Assembly: GCA_965153355.1 (NCBI GenBank)
Contig: OZ231128.1
Coordinates: 17,980,001 to 18,044,000 of the forward strand
DNA from: Flaccisagitta enflata
Lineage: Eukaryota > Chaetognatha > Sagittoidea > Aphragmophora
Reading direction: 5' to 3'
Length of the DNA stretch: 64,000 bases
Positions 34,488 through 53,599 of this stretch are shown here, piece by piece; position 1 is the first letter of the stretch, and the number at the start of each line of letters is the position of its first letter. The notes beneath the pieces are model-generated. The model saw only the letters and a list, made by a program, of their open reading frames with translations, made no database searches and was not told the origin of the DNA. The position numbers and the translations under genes were made by a program.

Positions 34488-34829
34488 TTTTCTAGTACCA
34501 CCATAGTAATCTATTTGTTTTTAAAAATACAGTAGATGTTAAGATTAAGAGTATATTTTTGTTATTTCTCTCAATACACTCATTAACCTCTGTCATACAA
34601 CCTATAATCTACCCCTGTCCTGAAAAAAAAAGCCTTTTGTCTAAGATTGATTCACCCCTTATTTCCATTTCAATATGACATGTACAGCATCCAAAAATGA
34701 AACTGTTAATAAAACTTTTATGTCTGTATCACTGTAACACATGATGAAGGTCTCTGACTACGCACGTGTAATCATCTGAAACGTGAGGGAGAGCGCGGGA
34801 GAATGAGAGCGCCTTTGTCTACTACGCGA

Positions 34830-35251
34830 ATAAAAAAAAAACCAGTGGCTGTCGCCAATACTGTGGATCGCGATGTTTTATTTTTTGTTTTTTTTTATTA
34901 TTTTTTTTTCTATAAATTTTTTTCATTTTTTATTTTTCTTTTTTTTTTTTTGCATTTTCTTTTTTACTTTGATTTTTTTATTTTTTCACATTTTCAAATT
35001 TCAAATTTTTATTTTGTTATTTTTTCACTTTTTCACTTTTTCATTTTTTTGTTTTTTCATTTTTTCACTTTTTTATTTTTTTTACTTTATTTCTTTTTAC
35101 TTTTCATTTTCTACTTTTTTAAACATTTCATAACATGCATTAATACATACAAAATTCAAATCTGAAATTTAGATAAAAAAAACTCTGAACTATAAGTGAA
35201 TTGCTAAATTTGGTGAGCATTTCAAGTTCCATGGTATTCAATAGCTGAAAT

Positions 35252-35299
<48 letters not shown>

Positions 35300-36612
35300 T
35301 CTCTTTCTCTTTCTCGTGGTTGAAAAAAAAATCAAGCAGTGGGAAAAAAACAAAAGGCAAATTGAGATAAAGTTTAAGACATCTGGTGGATGAATTAAGA
35401 CAAACTTAAACAAGACAGGTGAGGATATTTTTGAGATAGAAAAAAGTTTTGGGATAAAAAAAAATATGATCGATGATTGTTATTGATGACGAGGTGGAAA
35501 AAACAAAACATAGAGATAAGTAGAGACATCTTGAAAGAGAAAAGATAAAACAAACAAAAGACTAAGGTGAGGAAACATTCTGGGGATGTAAAAAATGAAT
35601 GAATGATATAGATAAAACAAAAGATTTACATAGAGATAAGTGGAAACATCTTAAGAAAAACAATGTCGGGATACACGGCTACCGAAGTCGCTGCGCGGGT
35701 GGGCAGGGGCCATATTTGAGGTCACCAGACCATTTTGGCAGGAGCAGTGAGGTCAAAGAAATAAAATCATAAAAAGTAAAGGTGACCAACCAACCGACCA
35801 ACTGACCGACCGACCGACTTGACAAAGCGGGTTGTAGAGTTGCGTGCACGCGACTAAAAAGTAACACAAACAAAAGACTAAGGTGAGGATACTATTCTTC
35901 AAAGGATTTTGATTGCATTTTTACCTTTGTCAAATGTCACTTTTACTATTTGAAGAAAAAAAATGGCAAAAAAACATTTTTTGTATTGATTTTAGCCTTT
36001 TTTTATTAAATTACTATGATTTTTAAAGGCAATAGTACTACAAAAATAGGCTAAACTAGCTATACTAGAATTATCTAGATTATCAAATCTCCACTAGGAC
36101 AGGTGTGCACTAATACTGAACTATCATTACAAGCAATATTTCCAAAAAATATGCAGCATAAAATTTGCAACAGGGTCCCAAAGGAAACTCAACAGATTTT
36201 CAATGCATTTTCTAGTACCAATATAGTAATCTATTTTTTTTTTATTTAATTACTATGATTTCTAAAGGCAATAGTACTACAAAAATAGGCTAAACTAGCT
36301 ATACTAGAATTATCTAGATTATCAAATCTCCACTAGGACAGGTGTGTACTACTACTGAACTATCATTACAAGCAATATTTCCAAAAAATATGCAGCATAA
36401 AATTTGCAACTGGGTCCCAAAGGAAACTCAACAGATTTTCAATGCATTTTTCTAGTACTATATTGGTAATCTATCGATTTTTAAAAATACAGTAGATGTT
36501 AAGATTAAGAGTATATTTTTGTTATTTCTCTCAATACACTCATTGACCTCTGTCATACAACTTATAATTTACCCCTGACCTGAAAAAAAAAAGCTTTTTG
36601 TCTAAGATTGAT
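34830..36612. repeat. Segmental direct repeat, copy 2
   Basis: Collinear with 30230-34650: AACCAGTGGCTGTCGCCAAT at 34840, T-rich tract to 35130, (CT)n 35253-35318, GATAAGTGGAAACATCTT array, two ~240-bp units (36000-36235, 36236-36475), ending near 36612. It lacks the two insertions of copy 1 but has its own at 35659-35855. Confidence 0.85.
35659..35855 (+). mobile_element. Terminal-hairpin element, AGTYGC type, with empty site in copy 1
   Basis: Starts AACAATGTCGG, inner motif AAGTCGCTGCGCGGGTGGGC near 35682, GACCGACC block, and 3' hairpin AGTTGCGTGCACGCGACT at 35838-35855, then AAAAAG. Copy 1 (about 31690-31720) has CTTAAGAAAAAAAAAGTAAC without it. Confidence 0.8.
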
Positions 36613-36659
36613 TGATACTGTACGTTCCCGTTAAGTGGCGTACACGGCCAGGCCACTTG

Positions 36660-39632
36660 ACAACACTCAGAATAACAGAATATGATTGATGGTGAGGATG
36701 AAAAAACAAAAGATTTAGGTAAAGATAAGTGGAGACATGTTGAAAGAAAAAAGATAAAACAAACAAAAGACTGAGGTGAGGACACATTCTGGGGATGAAA
36801 AAAATAATAAATGATATAAAGGAAACAAAAGATTTACAAGATTTACAAGTTCTGGTAGGTGAGGACATCCATTGAGAGAGAAAAAGACTACTACAAAGAA
36901 AAGATTGTGGTGAGTGAGGACACACTTTTGGGATGAAAGAAATTGTTAGGAAATGTGATTAAGGACATTCTTTAAAAGAAAAAAAAAGACTATCAAAGAA
37001 AAAAGATCTGGTGAGTGAGGACATCTACTGAGACAAAAAAAAAGACTGCAACAAACAAAAGATTGTGGTGAGTGAGGATACACTTTTGAGATGAAAACAA
37101 TTCTTTGGGATTAGTGAGTGAAGAGATTCTTTGAAGGGAAAAACAAAAGACTATAAGAGAAAAAAGATCTGGTGAGGGAGGACTTCTATTGAGAAAAAAA
37201 AAGACTACTACAAACAAAAGTTGTTGTGAGTGAAGACACACTTTTGGGATAAAAAAAGTCCATGGGAAATGATGAGTGAGGACCTTCTTTGAAGAAGAAA
37301 ACAAAAGACTATCAAAGAAATAAGATCTGGTGAGTGAGGACATCTATTGAGAGAAAAAAAAACTGCAACAATCAAAAGATTGTGGTGAGTTAGGACACAT
37401 TTTTGGGATAAAAAAAAATCCTTAGAAATGGTGAGTGAGGACATTCTTTGAAAATAAAAACAAAAGGCTATAAAAGAAAAAAGGTCTGGCGAGTGAGGAC
37501 ATCTATGGAGAGAAAAAAAGACTACAACAAACAAAAGATTGTGGTGAGTGAGGACACACTTTTGAGATGAAAAAAATCCTTAGGAATAGTGAGTGAGGAT
37601 ATTCTTTGAACATAAAAACAAAAGGCTATTAAAGAAAAAGGGTCCGGTGAGTGAGGACATCTACTGAGAGAAAAACGAGACTACTTCAAACGTGAGATTG
37701 TAATGAGTGAGGACAAACTTTTTGGATAGAAAAAAATTATTAGGAAATAATGAAGGAGAACATTTTTTGAAACTAAAAACAAAACTAAAAAGAAACTAAA
37801 AAGAAAAAGGGTCTGGTGAGTGAGGACATCTATGGAGAGAAAAAAAGACTACTACAAACAAAAAATTGTGGTGAGTGAGGACACACTTTTGGGATAAAAA
37901 AAAATCCTTAGAAGAAGAAAACAAAAGACTATCAAAGAAAAAAAGTCTGGTAAGTGAGGATATCTATTAAGCGAAAAAAAGACTACTACAAACAAAAGAT
38001 TGTGGTGACTGAGGACACACTTTTGGGATGAAAAAAAATCCTTAGAAATGGTGAGTGAGGACATTCTTTGAAGAGAAAAACAAAAGACTATCAAAGAAAA
38101 AGGGTCTGGTGAGTGAGGACATCTATTGAGAAAAAAAAAGACTACTACAAACAAAAGATAGTGGTGAGTGAGGACACACTTTTGGAATGAAAAAAAATCC
38201 TTAGAAATGGTGAGTGAGGATATTCTTTGAAGAGAAAAACAAAAGACTATCAAAGAAAAAGGGTCTGGTGAGTGAGGACATCTATTGAGAAAAAGACTAC
38301 AAACAAAAGATAGTGGTGAGTGAGGACACACTTTGGGATGAAAAAAAACTTTAGAAATGGTGAGTGAGGACATTCTTTGAAGAAAACAAAAGACAATCAA
38401 AGAAAAAGGGTCTGAGTGAGGACATCTATTGAAAAAAAAAACACTACTACAAACAAAAGATTGTGGTGAGTGAGGACACATTTTTGGGATGAAAAAAAAT
38501 CCTTAGAAATGGTGAGTGAGGACATTCTTTGAAGAGAAAAACAAAAGACTATCAAAGAAAAAGGGTCTGGTGAGTGAGGACATCTATTGAGAAAAAAAAA
38601 GACTACTACAAACAAAAGATAGTGGTGAGTGAGGACACACTTTTGGGATGAAAAAAAATCCTTAGAAATGGTGAGTGAGGACATTCTTTTTAGAGAAAAA
38701 CAAAAGACCATCAAAGAAAAAGGGTCTGGTGAGTGAGGACATCTATTGAAAAAAAAAAGACTACTACAAACAAAAGATAGTGGTGAGTGAGGACACACTT
38801 TTGGATGAAAAAAAATCCTAGAAGTGGTGAGGAGGACATTTTTAGAGAAAAACAAAAAGACCATCAAAGAAAAGGGTCCGGTGAGTGAGGACATCTATTG
38901 AGATAAAAAAAGACTACTACAAACAAAAGATAGTGGTGAGTGAGGACACACTTTTGGGATGAAAAAAAATCCTTAGAAATGGTGAGTGAGGACATTCTTT
39001 TTAGAGAAAAACAAAAGACCATCAAAGGAAAAAGGGTCTGGTGAGTGAGGACATCTATTGAGAAAAAAAAAACTACTACAAACAAAAGATAGTGGTGAGT
39101 GAGGACACACTTTTGGGATGAAAAAAAATCCTTAGAAATGGTGAGTGAGGACATTCTTTGAAGAGAAAAACAAAAGATTATTAAAGAAAAAGGGTCTGGT
39201 GAGTGAGGACATCTATTGAGAAAAAAAAAGACTACTACAAACAAAAGATAGTGGTGAGTGAGGACACACTTTTGGGATGAAAAAAAAATCCTTAGAATTG
39301 GTGAGTGAGGACATTCTTTGAAGAGAAAAACAAAAGACTATCAAAGAAAAAGGGTCTGGTGAGTGAGGACATCTATTGAGAAAAAAAAAGACTACTACAA
39401 ACAAAAGATAGTGGTGAGTGAGGACACACTTTTGGGATGAAAAAAAATCCTTGGAAATGGTGAGTGAGGACATTCTTTGAAGAGAAAAACAAAAGACAAT
39501 CAAAGAAAAAGGGTCTGGTGAGTGAGGACATCTATTGAGAAAAAAAAAGACTACTACAAACAAAAGATAGTGGTGAGTGAGGACACATTTTTGAGATGAA
39601 CAAAAAATCCTTAGAAATGGTGAGTGAGGACG

Positions 39633-39640
<8 letters not shown>
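36660..39640. repeat. ~158-bp satellite array
   Basis: About 18 head-to-tail units, each with three sub-blocks opening GGTGAGTGAGGACA (..CACACTTTTGGGATG, ..TTCTTTGAAGAG, ..TCTATTGAG) separated by A-rich stretches. Units at 38160-39570 are nearly identical; those at the left are diverged. The minus-strand ORFs of up to 209 codons repeat the same peptide and follow from the period. Confidence 0.9.
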
Positions 39641-39666
<26 letters not shown>

Positions 39667-39959
39667 ACCCAGGACTAAGTGGATCTTGCTTCGCTGCGAT
39701 CCACAACAACCAAAAAACCTAAATGACCAAAACATAAATGACCAAAACATACCCAAAAACCAGGTTAAATGACCTGAAATGTCCCAAACTGACATAAAAT
39801 GACTTAAAACTACTTAATATGCCCAAAAACGACACAAATGACCTTAATGAACAAAGTGACGTAAATGATCAAAAAAGCAACCAAAAATGACCAAAAACAA
39901 CAAAAAAAAATGACTCAAAATAACTCCAGACGACCCAAAATGACCAAAAACGACGCAAA

Positions 39960-40026
39960 AAAGCAAAGTGTGATGGACCGACCGAACGACCGACGGAGCG
40001 GGTTGTAGAGTCGCGTGCACGCAACT
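39960..40026 (+). mobile_element. 3' end of a terminal-hairpin element
   Basis: A GACCGACCGAACGACCGACGG block then AGTCGCGTGCACGCAACT (40009-40026) and AAAAAA. The 5' part is missing or merges with degenerate ATGACCAAAA repeats (39720-39960). Confidence 0.6.
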
Positions 40027-40029
40027 AAA

Positions 40030-41658
40030 AAAATGTGCACTGTGTCTTCAGCGCTACAATGGAGAAAAGTGTGGTTATCCGTCAGTCCATCCTCGATGTT
40101 GCTTTGTGAGTGGGAGTCGATGGAGCCGTATATCCGGCCCTGTTTAATTGTTGGCTTGGGGTGGATTGCCTAGCGCTGTTTCTGTGATTGTAATACACAA
40201 AGTGATTACAATGTTCCGCATGGATGGAATTGATTTTTTATACCGCCGTTTTATCACTGGCCTCATCCTGATGCTATAATGTAACCAATTGTAACCATGG
40301 TATAAAACAAGACCAGCACGTTTAAGTCGCGTGCAAGACTTACATTTCGAATGACTTAGAATGACTAGCTAAAGCCAAAGTTCTAACGGCCTTGCCCGTC
40401 ATCAGAACCTATCTCAAGTTTTATAGTACGATTTTGATGGAATGATTAATTTCATTCCATGAAGTTTCAACTCCCACTTTCTTTGCGTAGCCTAGTCTAA
40501 GCGTCACGACTTACTCGTTACTTAAACTCTGCCTCTTGATGAATGACGTTCTTGGAATTTCAGATTTGCTCCATCTCTGGTCGTTGGTCTTTCTAGGTTT
40601 ATTTGATTTAATCATTCGGAAAATGTAGAAAATACTCTCTCTCTCTCTCTCTCTCTCTCGCATTTGAATTCAATTTCTCTGTACCAGGTCGAACTTCTTC
40701 TTCTAATTCTACGGAGGTCCTTGGAAAGAAAAGAGGGAAAGAGAGTGAGAGAGAGAGAAAAAGGAAGAAAAAAAAGTTAAAATGCAGGGAGAGAGAGAAA
40801 AGATTTTGAACTTGCCTTTTTACCGATCTTTCGTCTCCAGCGGCGGGATGAGGTGGGGGAGAGAGAGCGGCTAACAGCGTGAAATCTAACAGAACCCACT
40901 TTTAATAAATTGTTCACAAAGAGGAAAAAAATGAAGAAAAAAAGAGTCGGAATCGCATGGAATTGAATGAAGGAATATAAAAGAATACACTCCGTCATAC
41001 CTTCTATTCAAAACCGAAACGACGGCAAAAGAAAAAGAGAAATAGAGAGAAATGCTGAAAACATGCCGAAGAGCAAAGTTAATCCTTACGAAATATTTGA
41101 AATAATGGGAAACAAAGAAGCGATTGTGGTCCGGTATTCGATCTTTGTGGGTGGGGGAGGGGTTCATGCCATCATCACAAAAGCTCTCGCCGCGTCATCA
41201 CGCCTTGGGACGAAGAAAGAGAAGACAAATAGAAAAGAAAACACACGCACACTGGATTCAGTGGATTCAAATCTTTTTTCAGTGTGTGTGTGTGCAAATC
41301 GCTCCACCTACATCTTATGAAAGGTTCGCCGGGGGATGTTTGATAACGAGAGGCGCCTTTGCAGAAGTTTGAAAGCTAGAGTTCACAATTGTGTTCTCTC
41401 AAAAGCAAAACAGCTTGAAAAAAGAAATACCTTCTTTTATCTGGCGCAGTGACGAGTGCAACAGTATTTTGCTCCAATGTCTTCCCTTCTTATTTTCTCG
41501 CAGCAGAAGCTACCTCCTCACAGCACTCAATCAGTCATAATGATTGCAATTGACGTACTCACTACTCAAAAATTACTAAGCAACCCTTGTCCCACAACAA
41601 AAGGTCCTTTTTCACAGACCCGCCAAATTATTATGACCTAACATTTGAAATCTCTTTC

Positions 41659-41660
<2 letters not shown>
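40030..41660. other. No gene recognised upstream of the chitin-binding gene
   Basis: Mixed unique DNA with (CT)n at 40635-40660, purine-rich tracts at 40730-40800, and several weak ORFs on both strands without family resemblance. It may contain a 5' UTR exon or promoter for the gene starting at 41768; a CTATCTAG acceptor-like site lies just before 41739. Confidence 0.4.
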
Positions 41661-41708
<48 letters not shown>

Positions 41709-41767
41709 CTTCTATCCTATCTTTTGCATCTATCTAGGTTGAGGGATTGCGCCACCGTCAAAGTACC

Positions 41768-49035
<7,268 letters not shown>

Positions 49036-49449
49036 GTAAGTATTACTTACCCTAGGAAAGGCGATGACGCGAGATGTTAAGGACAGCAGAGTAGTCGTCA
49101 ACTCCTATCGCGAGAGTTTGACGCCTCTATCATCGTCGCCGGGGTAACCAACGACGTGAAAAACGAACGACAGATAATCATTGTATCTGAAGTTGTCGTT
49201 TGAGTGGACATCATCTTCTTAGTCTTCTAAGCGAAGTTGACTATCAAACCAAGTTTGGAGCTCAATTGAGGAAGTGGTCGTTTCACCGAAGGAAAAACAG
49301 CTTCACGAAGCTTTTCAAACGAACAAAATGCAAATAGGATGACATGAAACCGTGTTCATTCAGAAACAGTGTTTGGAATATTTTACAAGATGTTCCTATG
49401 TGTGACGATAGCGAGTCAATTCCGTCTAAAAGCGACACTTTAATGAATA

Positions 49450-50530
49450 CAGTATGATTCTTTTGGAATGCAACATAAGAAACCTATATATCTCCGCTCC
49501 TGAGCATTGTAGCAAGATGCTGGTTGCACCATTGGATAGAGCACGAAAACCTATTTTTTCTATGTTTTTTCTAATATCATAGTGCCTCATGACATATGTC
49601 CACCACGATCCCAGTTAAAAAGTTGACATCTCTAAAGTTAAAAAATTGGCTGTCTGATTCTCCCTCCAAAAAGAATGAAGAGGTTATGACGCACTGAAAT
49701 TAAAGTAAGAGGAATTTACCCAGAGGACAAAGATAAGAGGAATTTACCCAGAGGACAAAGATACCATTCACTTTATTATTTTTGCTTCTAAAGGTCAATG
49801 ATCGTGTGTTTTTTTGTACCTAAATATGCAAACTTACATGAGGAAACCGATCTGTTACTGTCAAATGACAAAAATGCAAAAAAATGAAGGGAATTCGATT
49901 TTGATTAGACTAAAAAGTGAAAAAATAATGACAAATTATTTTCAGTAGAATTTGCATAAAATCACAATATCATTAGTAAGAGAACATGTTTCCTCAGTTT
50001 ATGCTTCTTAGGAATCGCGCTATGTTCTTTTTTTGTTGATATTTTGATTTTCTATGCAAATTTAAAATTTTCAATGAGCCATGGTCAATTGACAAAATAA
50101 GTTTTTTATTGTATTTCGCTTATTTTCTCAGCTGTAAAATAAAGGATTGGATATCAAAACTGCAGCAAGCTAATTCATGCAAAATATGGCTGTTGACAGT
50201 TTAATTGAAAATAAAAAAACAAAAATTGTCATTAAATTTCAATTTATAAATTTCATGACTTATCTAGCTCGGGTAGCAAACATGGTAATTTTCTAAAGGC
50301 TCATGTTGGTCAAATAATCAGTAATCAAGGCCTATGTGATTGACTACCTAAGAAAATATTTGTGTTGTGATTCATTTGGCCCTATGATCACCAATTATTT
50401 GTAGAACGGATCTTTCTCACTGTCATCTTTTTTAGACGAAGAATCAGACAGCCAATTTTGAGATGTTGAATATGTCAAGTTTTTACTGGCATGATGGTAG
50501 AGATACGTCATATTGCATCATGACATCAGA
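49450..50530. mobile_element. Diverged relative of the CAGTATG palindromic element
   Basis: The left end CAGTATGATTCTTTTGGAATGC after TA (49448-49449) and the following segment GCTCCTGAGCATTGTAGC match 6345-6460. Inner inverted segments at about 49615-49690 and 50425-50520 share AATTGGCTGTCTGATTC. The outer right end is not found. Confidence 0.6.
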
Positions 50531-50724
50531 AGATAGAAAGTTAAAATTACAGTCCCATCAGACTGTAATTGAGCTGCTGCGTAACGCAATCGACAAGACA
50601 TACTACATGACAGCAGTTTCAAGAAGAAAAAAATATTGTTTTAATGATGACAAATGACAAGGATAACAATAGTGGATGATGATGATGACAACTATGAATG
50701 ATAATGACAACCAAAATCTAAGGA

Positions 50725-51400
50725 AAAAATGTTTAAAAATCTTTCAAAAAAAAAAAATTTTCAAAAATTAAAAATTTTTTTCAAAAAAAAAATTTAATTA
50801 AAAATTTTTTTTTCAAAAAAAAAAAAAATTTAAAAAGAAAAATTCAAAAATTTTGCAAAAAAAATAACAAAAACTAAAAATTTAATAGTTGAAGATGATG
50901 ACAGTAGTCGAAGATGATGACAGTAGTTGAGGATGTTGGCAGTAGATAGAGATGATGACAATAGATGAAGATTATGACAGTAGTTGAAGATGACGACAGT
51001 AATTGCAGATGATGACAGTGGTTGAAGATGATGACAGTGGTTGAAGATGATGACAGTAGTTGAAGATGATGACAGTAGTTGAAGATGATGACAGTAGTTG
51101 ATGATGATGACAGTAGTTGATGATGATGACAGTAGTTGATGATGATGACAGTAGTTGATGATGATGACAGTAGTTGAAGATGATCACAGCAGTTGAAGAT
51201 GATCACAGTAGTTGAAGATGACTACAGTAGCTGAAGATGATCACAGTAGTTGAAGATGATCAGAGTAGTTGATGATGATGACCGTAGTTAATGATGATGT
51301 CAGAGGTTGATGATGATTATAGTAGTTGAAGATGAATCCTGAAATCTATGATGGCAAACCTAAAGAAAAACAACAAAAAATTTCAAAAAATGAGCAAGTA
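50725..51400. repeat. 18-bp GATGATGACAGTAGTTGA minisatellite with AT-rich flanks
   Basis: About 24 units at 50890-51330 follow a TTTCAAAAATTTTT tract (50740-50880). The right flank, TATGATGGCAAACCT (51350-51365), is the complement of a unit of the CCATCATGGACTT arrays, which suggests one repeat group with exchangeable cores. Confidence 0.8.
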
Positions 51401-51544
51401 AAAGAACTCCAATCCTCTATATAAATCTAAGTCCTAGTAACATATTACTACATTGGCTGCTTACATTTTATAAAACTAGACTTCAGATTTGTTCGACTTC
51501 TGTAGGCAGTTCAATTATTATCCTTTACTTGTATACCAAATTAA

Positions 51545-53571
51545 AAAAAATTACACCTTGCTCGGCCGCCGACGGACTTATTCACCACTTCTGCGGCGGC
51601 GTCATCGTCATCGGATTTGCCCCCATCGCTTCATCAGTTTTGCCTTGATTTCGGTCGCCCAGCGTCTCGTGATCAAGCGTCTGCAGCTGCACGTCAACGC
51701 AGCGGGGGCGAAGAGAGAGAGATCGGTCAATGATGGAGCAAGAGTGGAGGAGGAGGGGATGGAGACAGAGGAGGAGGTGTTAGTGAATGGGAAGGTGGTG
51801 GAAAGATATTGACCCGGAAGTGGACACTGCGGATGGCCGAAGAGAAACACCAACGGATGCAGGCGCGTTGGTGGTATCGTACCATCAGTCCGGACGTCGG
51901 AGTATCTCTCCTCTTCAAAGAGTTTGAAAAACTTACAGTATGCTGCAACAAACAAACTCTCATGCGCTCATCGGCTAATCAGACAGAGCTTGGCTCGGAG
52001 ACTCTGGAGCGCAAAATCCACAGCTACAACAAGAGAAGGAGGGAGCATGATAAGGAGGTTCGTCGCATGGTCCAGGCGACGAAGAGGAAGAATGCGGCTC
52101 CGAAGCCTCCTGGTGCAACTGCAAATTCATCTGCAGCAACTTCCGTCGGCGCTTCCGCAACTCCACCAGCGGTATTTGTGCTCGACGCAGCCGCAGCTAC
52201 ATCAGCGGCAATTCACTCTACAGCACCAGGAAGTCGTCAATCGCGCCCTGGATTGGTTCATCCCCCAAATCAGCAGCAACAGGGTCCTCGTGACATCACT
52301 CCCTCACAACAGTCGAAGAGATCACGTCGGGGAAAGACTCCACAAACGCGCAATGTGCCGAGTCAACAAAAAGGGCCAGATTCCAAAAGCAAAGGCCCCC
52401 TTCAAGCGCCTCCAGGCGCGCCCCCTGCAGCAGTAACGCCCAAAGGCCAAGGTTCAAGTGGGTGTCAGCCTGCAAACGTTAGCAGCAGCCAGAAGCTGAA
52501 TCAGGCGCCTGAAGACATGGCAAAAAGGGAAGAAGACCAAGAGAGCTGGGAAGAAGCATAAAGCAGCAACCCAGGGAGGTTCTACTTGCGGTGCTTCGGC
52601 GTCCGCTGTTAAACCTCAAGTCTCTGGTCAGCAGACGGGAGCGTCTTCCTTTCACTCGCAGCCATCAAAAGGAGCGGTAAAGACGAACTAGTTGAAGAAA
52701 AGAAGGCATTGCAAGCAACATCTGTTAAAGCTGAATTGTAGCGCCTCGTCAGCAAACCGAGTCTGCCCAAGGTCTGCGCAAGTGCAGGGCCCGCCTCCCC
52801 GTCGGATCCAGCCTTTGATCCGCGCATGGACACCACCGCCGAGTCATTGCTCGAAGCCTCTTTACTGACCTCAAATGCTCCATTGGGGGTGGTGAAGAAT
52901 TTAGCATCATAAGGCTTCAAAGACTTCTTCGCATCGCTTCCGCCGCGTCAACGGAGATGAGCGGCTCGTCAAATCTTCAAACAGAGGATTCGTCGCAACA
53001 TCCAAAAGGAGAGAAATGATGCTCGTCAAGCAGCAATGGCTGCGGACAATGAGGTGGTCAAAGGCAATAAGCGAGTCGTAGAACTGGAGAAGCAGCTTGA
53101 AAAGGAGAAGCAGGCCTGTGCGATGAAGGCTAAGAAGAAAGAGGAAGCGGTGGAACGCGCGAAGGCGGCTATGGCCATCGACTTCACAGCTGCGTCCGCT
53201 GTGCGTCATAAATTTCGACTGGCGCCGGGTCGCGACGCAGCATCTCCACCTCCTGCGTCTTCTCCAGCAGAAAAAGTCGGTCAGCAGATCCTGTCGCAAA
53301 AAGAGCGCTCCCAAGCCTGGGAATAAGAAAAATCGAACCAGGCCTTGGAGAAAATCAGACCGCCAGCTAACCTCTGATTGTTGCCACGCCCAGTTGCCAT
53401 TCAATTTAACTGCCAATTTGCAACATGGCGTGGAGAGCGCCGCCATTCGCTGAGGATCGTATTCCACCATCATCCTCATCCCCATCGATGGACAGGCCGG
53501 CCAGAGTCGGGGGCTCTACCCGGGGCGTGGGATTCTTAGCCGTCCTTGGGCCTGGCGAGTAACGCCAGCGT
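51545..53571 (+). pseudogene. GC-rich cluster of broken ORFs, possibly gag/ORF1-like
   Basis: Plus-strand open frames at about 51561-51812, 51809-52561 (250 codons, Gln/Pro/Ala/Lys-rich) and 53036-53326 (charged helix, VVELEKQLEKEKQACAMKAKKKEE) lie in different frames, separated by stops. Base composition is clearly GC-richer than the surroundings. A basic, low-complexity part followed by a coiled coil would suit a retroelement gag/ORF1, but I see no zinc knuckle or polymerase. It could instead be the disordered exons of a host gene: a strong donor GTAAGT follows at 53572. No family is recognised. Confidence 0.35.
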
Positions 53572-53599
53572 AAGTATCATGGTTTAGGAAGGGTTAGAG

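Larger units (their letters stand above)
30230..34650. repeat. Segmental direct repeat, copy 1
   Basis: Starts AACCAGTGGCTGTCGCCAAT near 30240. It includes a T-rich tract (30285-30510), (CT)n at 30706-30738, a ~100-bp GGATAAAAAA/AAGTGGAGACATCTT array (31440-32040), two tandem ~240-bp units (33652-33895, 33896-34125), and ends near 34650. Copy 2 is 34830-36612. Copy 1 carries two insertions missing in copy 2 (32218-33652 and 34126-34487). Confidence 0.85.

Noticed and set aside
37852-39563. Series of minus-strand ORFs with a repeated CPHSPDPFSLIVFCFSLQRM peptide
   Set aside because: The peptide repeat follows from the ~158-bp satellite period and shifts frame between units; no start, domain or splice structure supports it.
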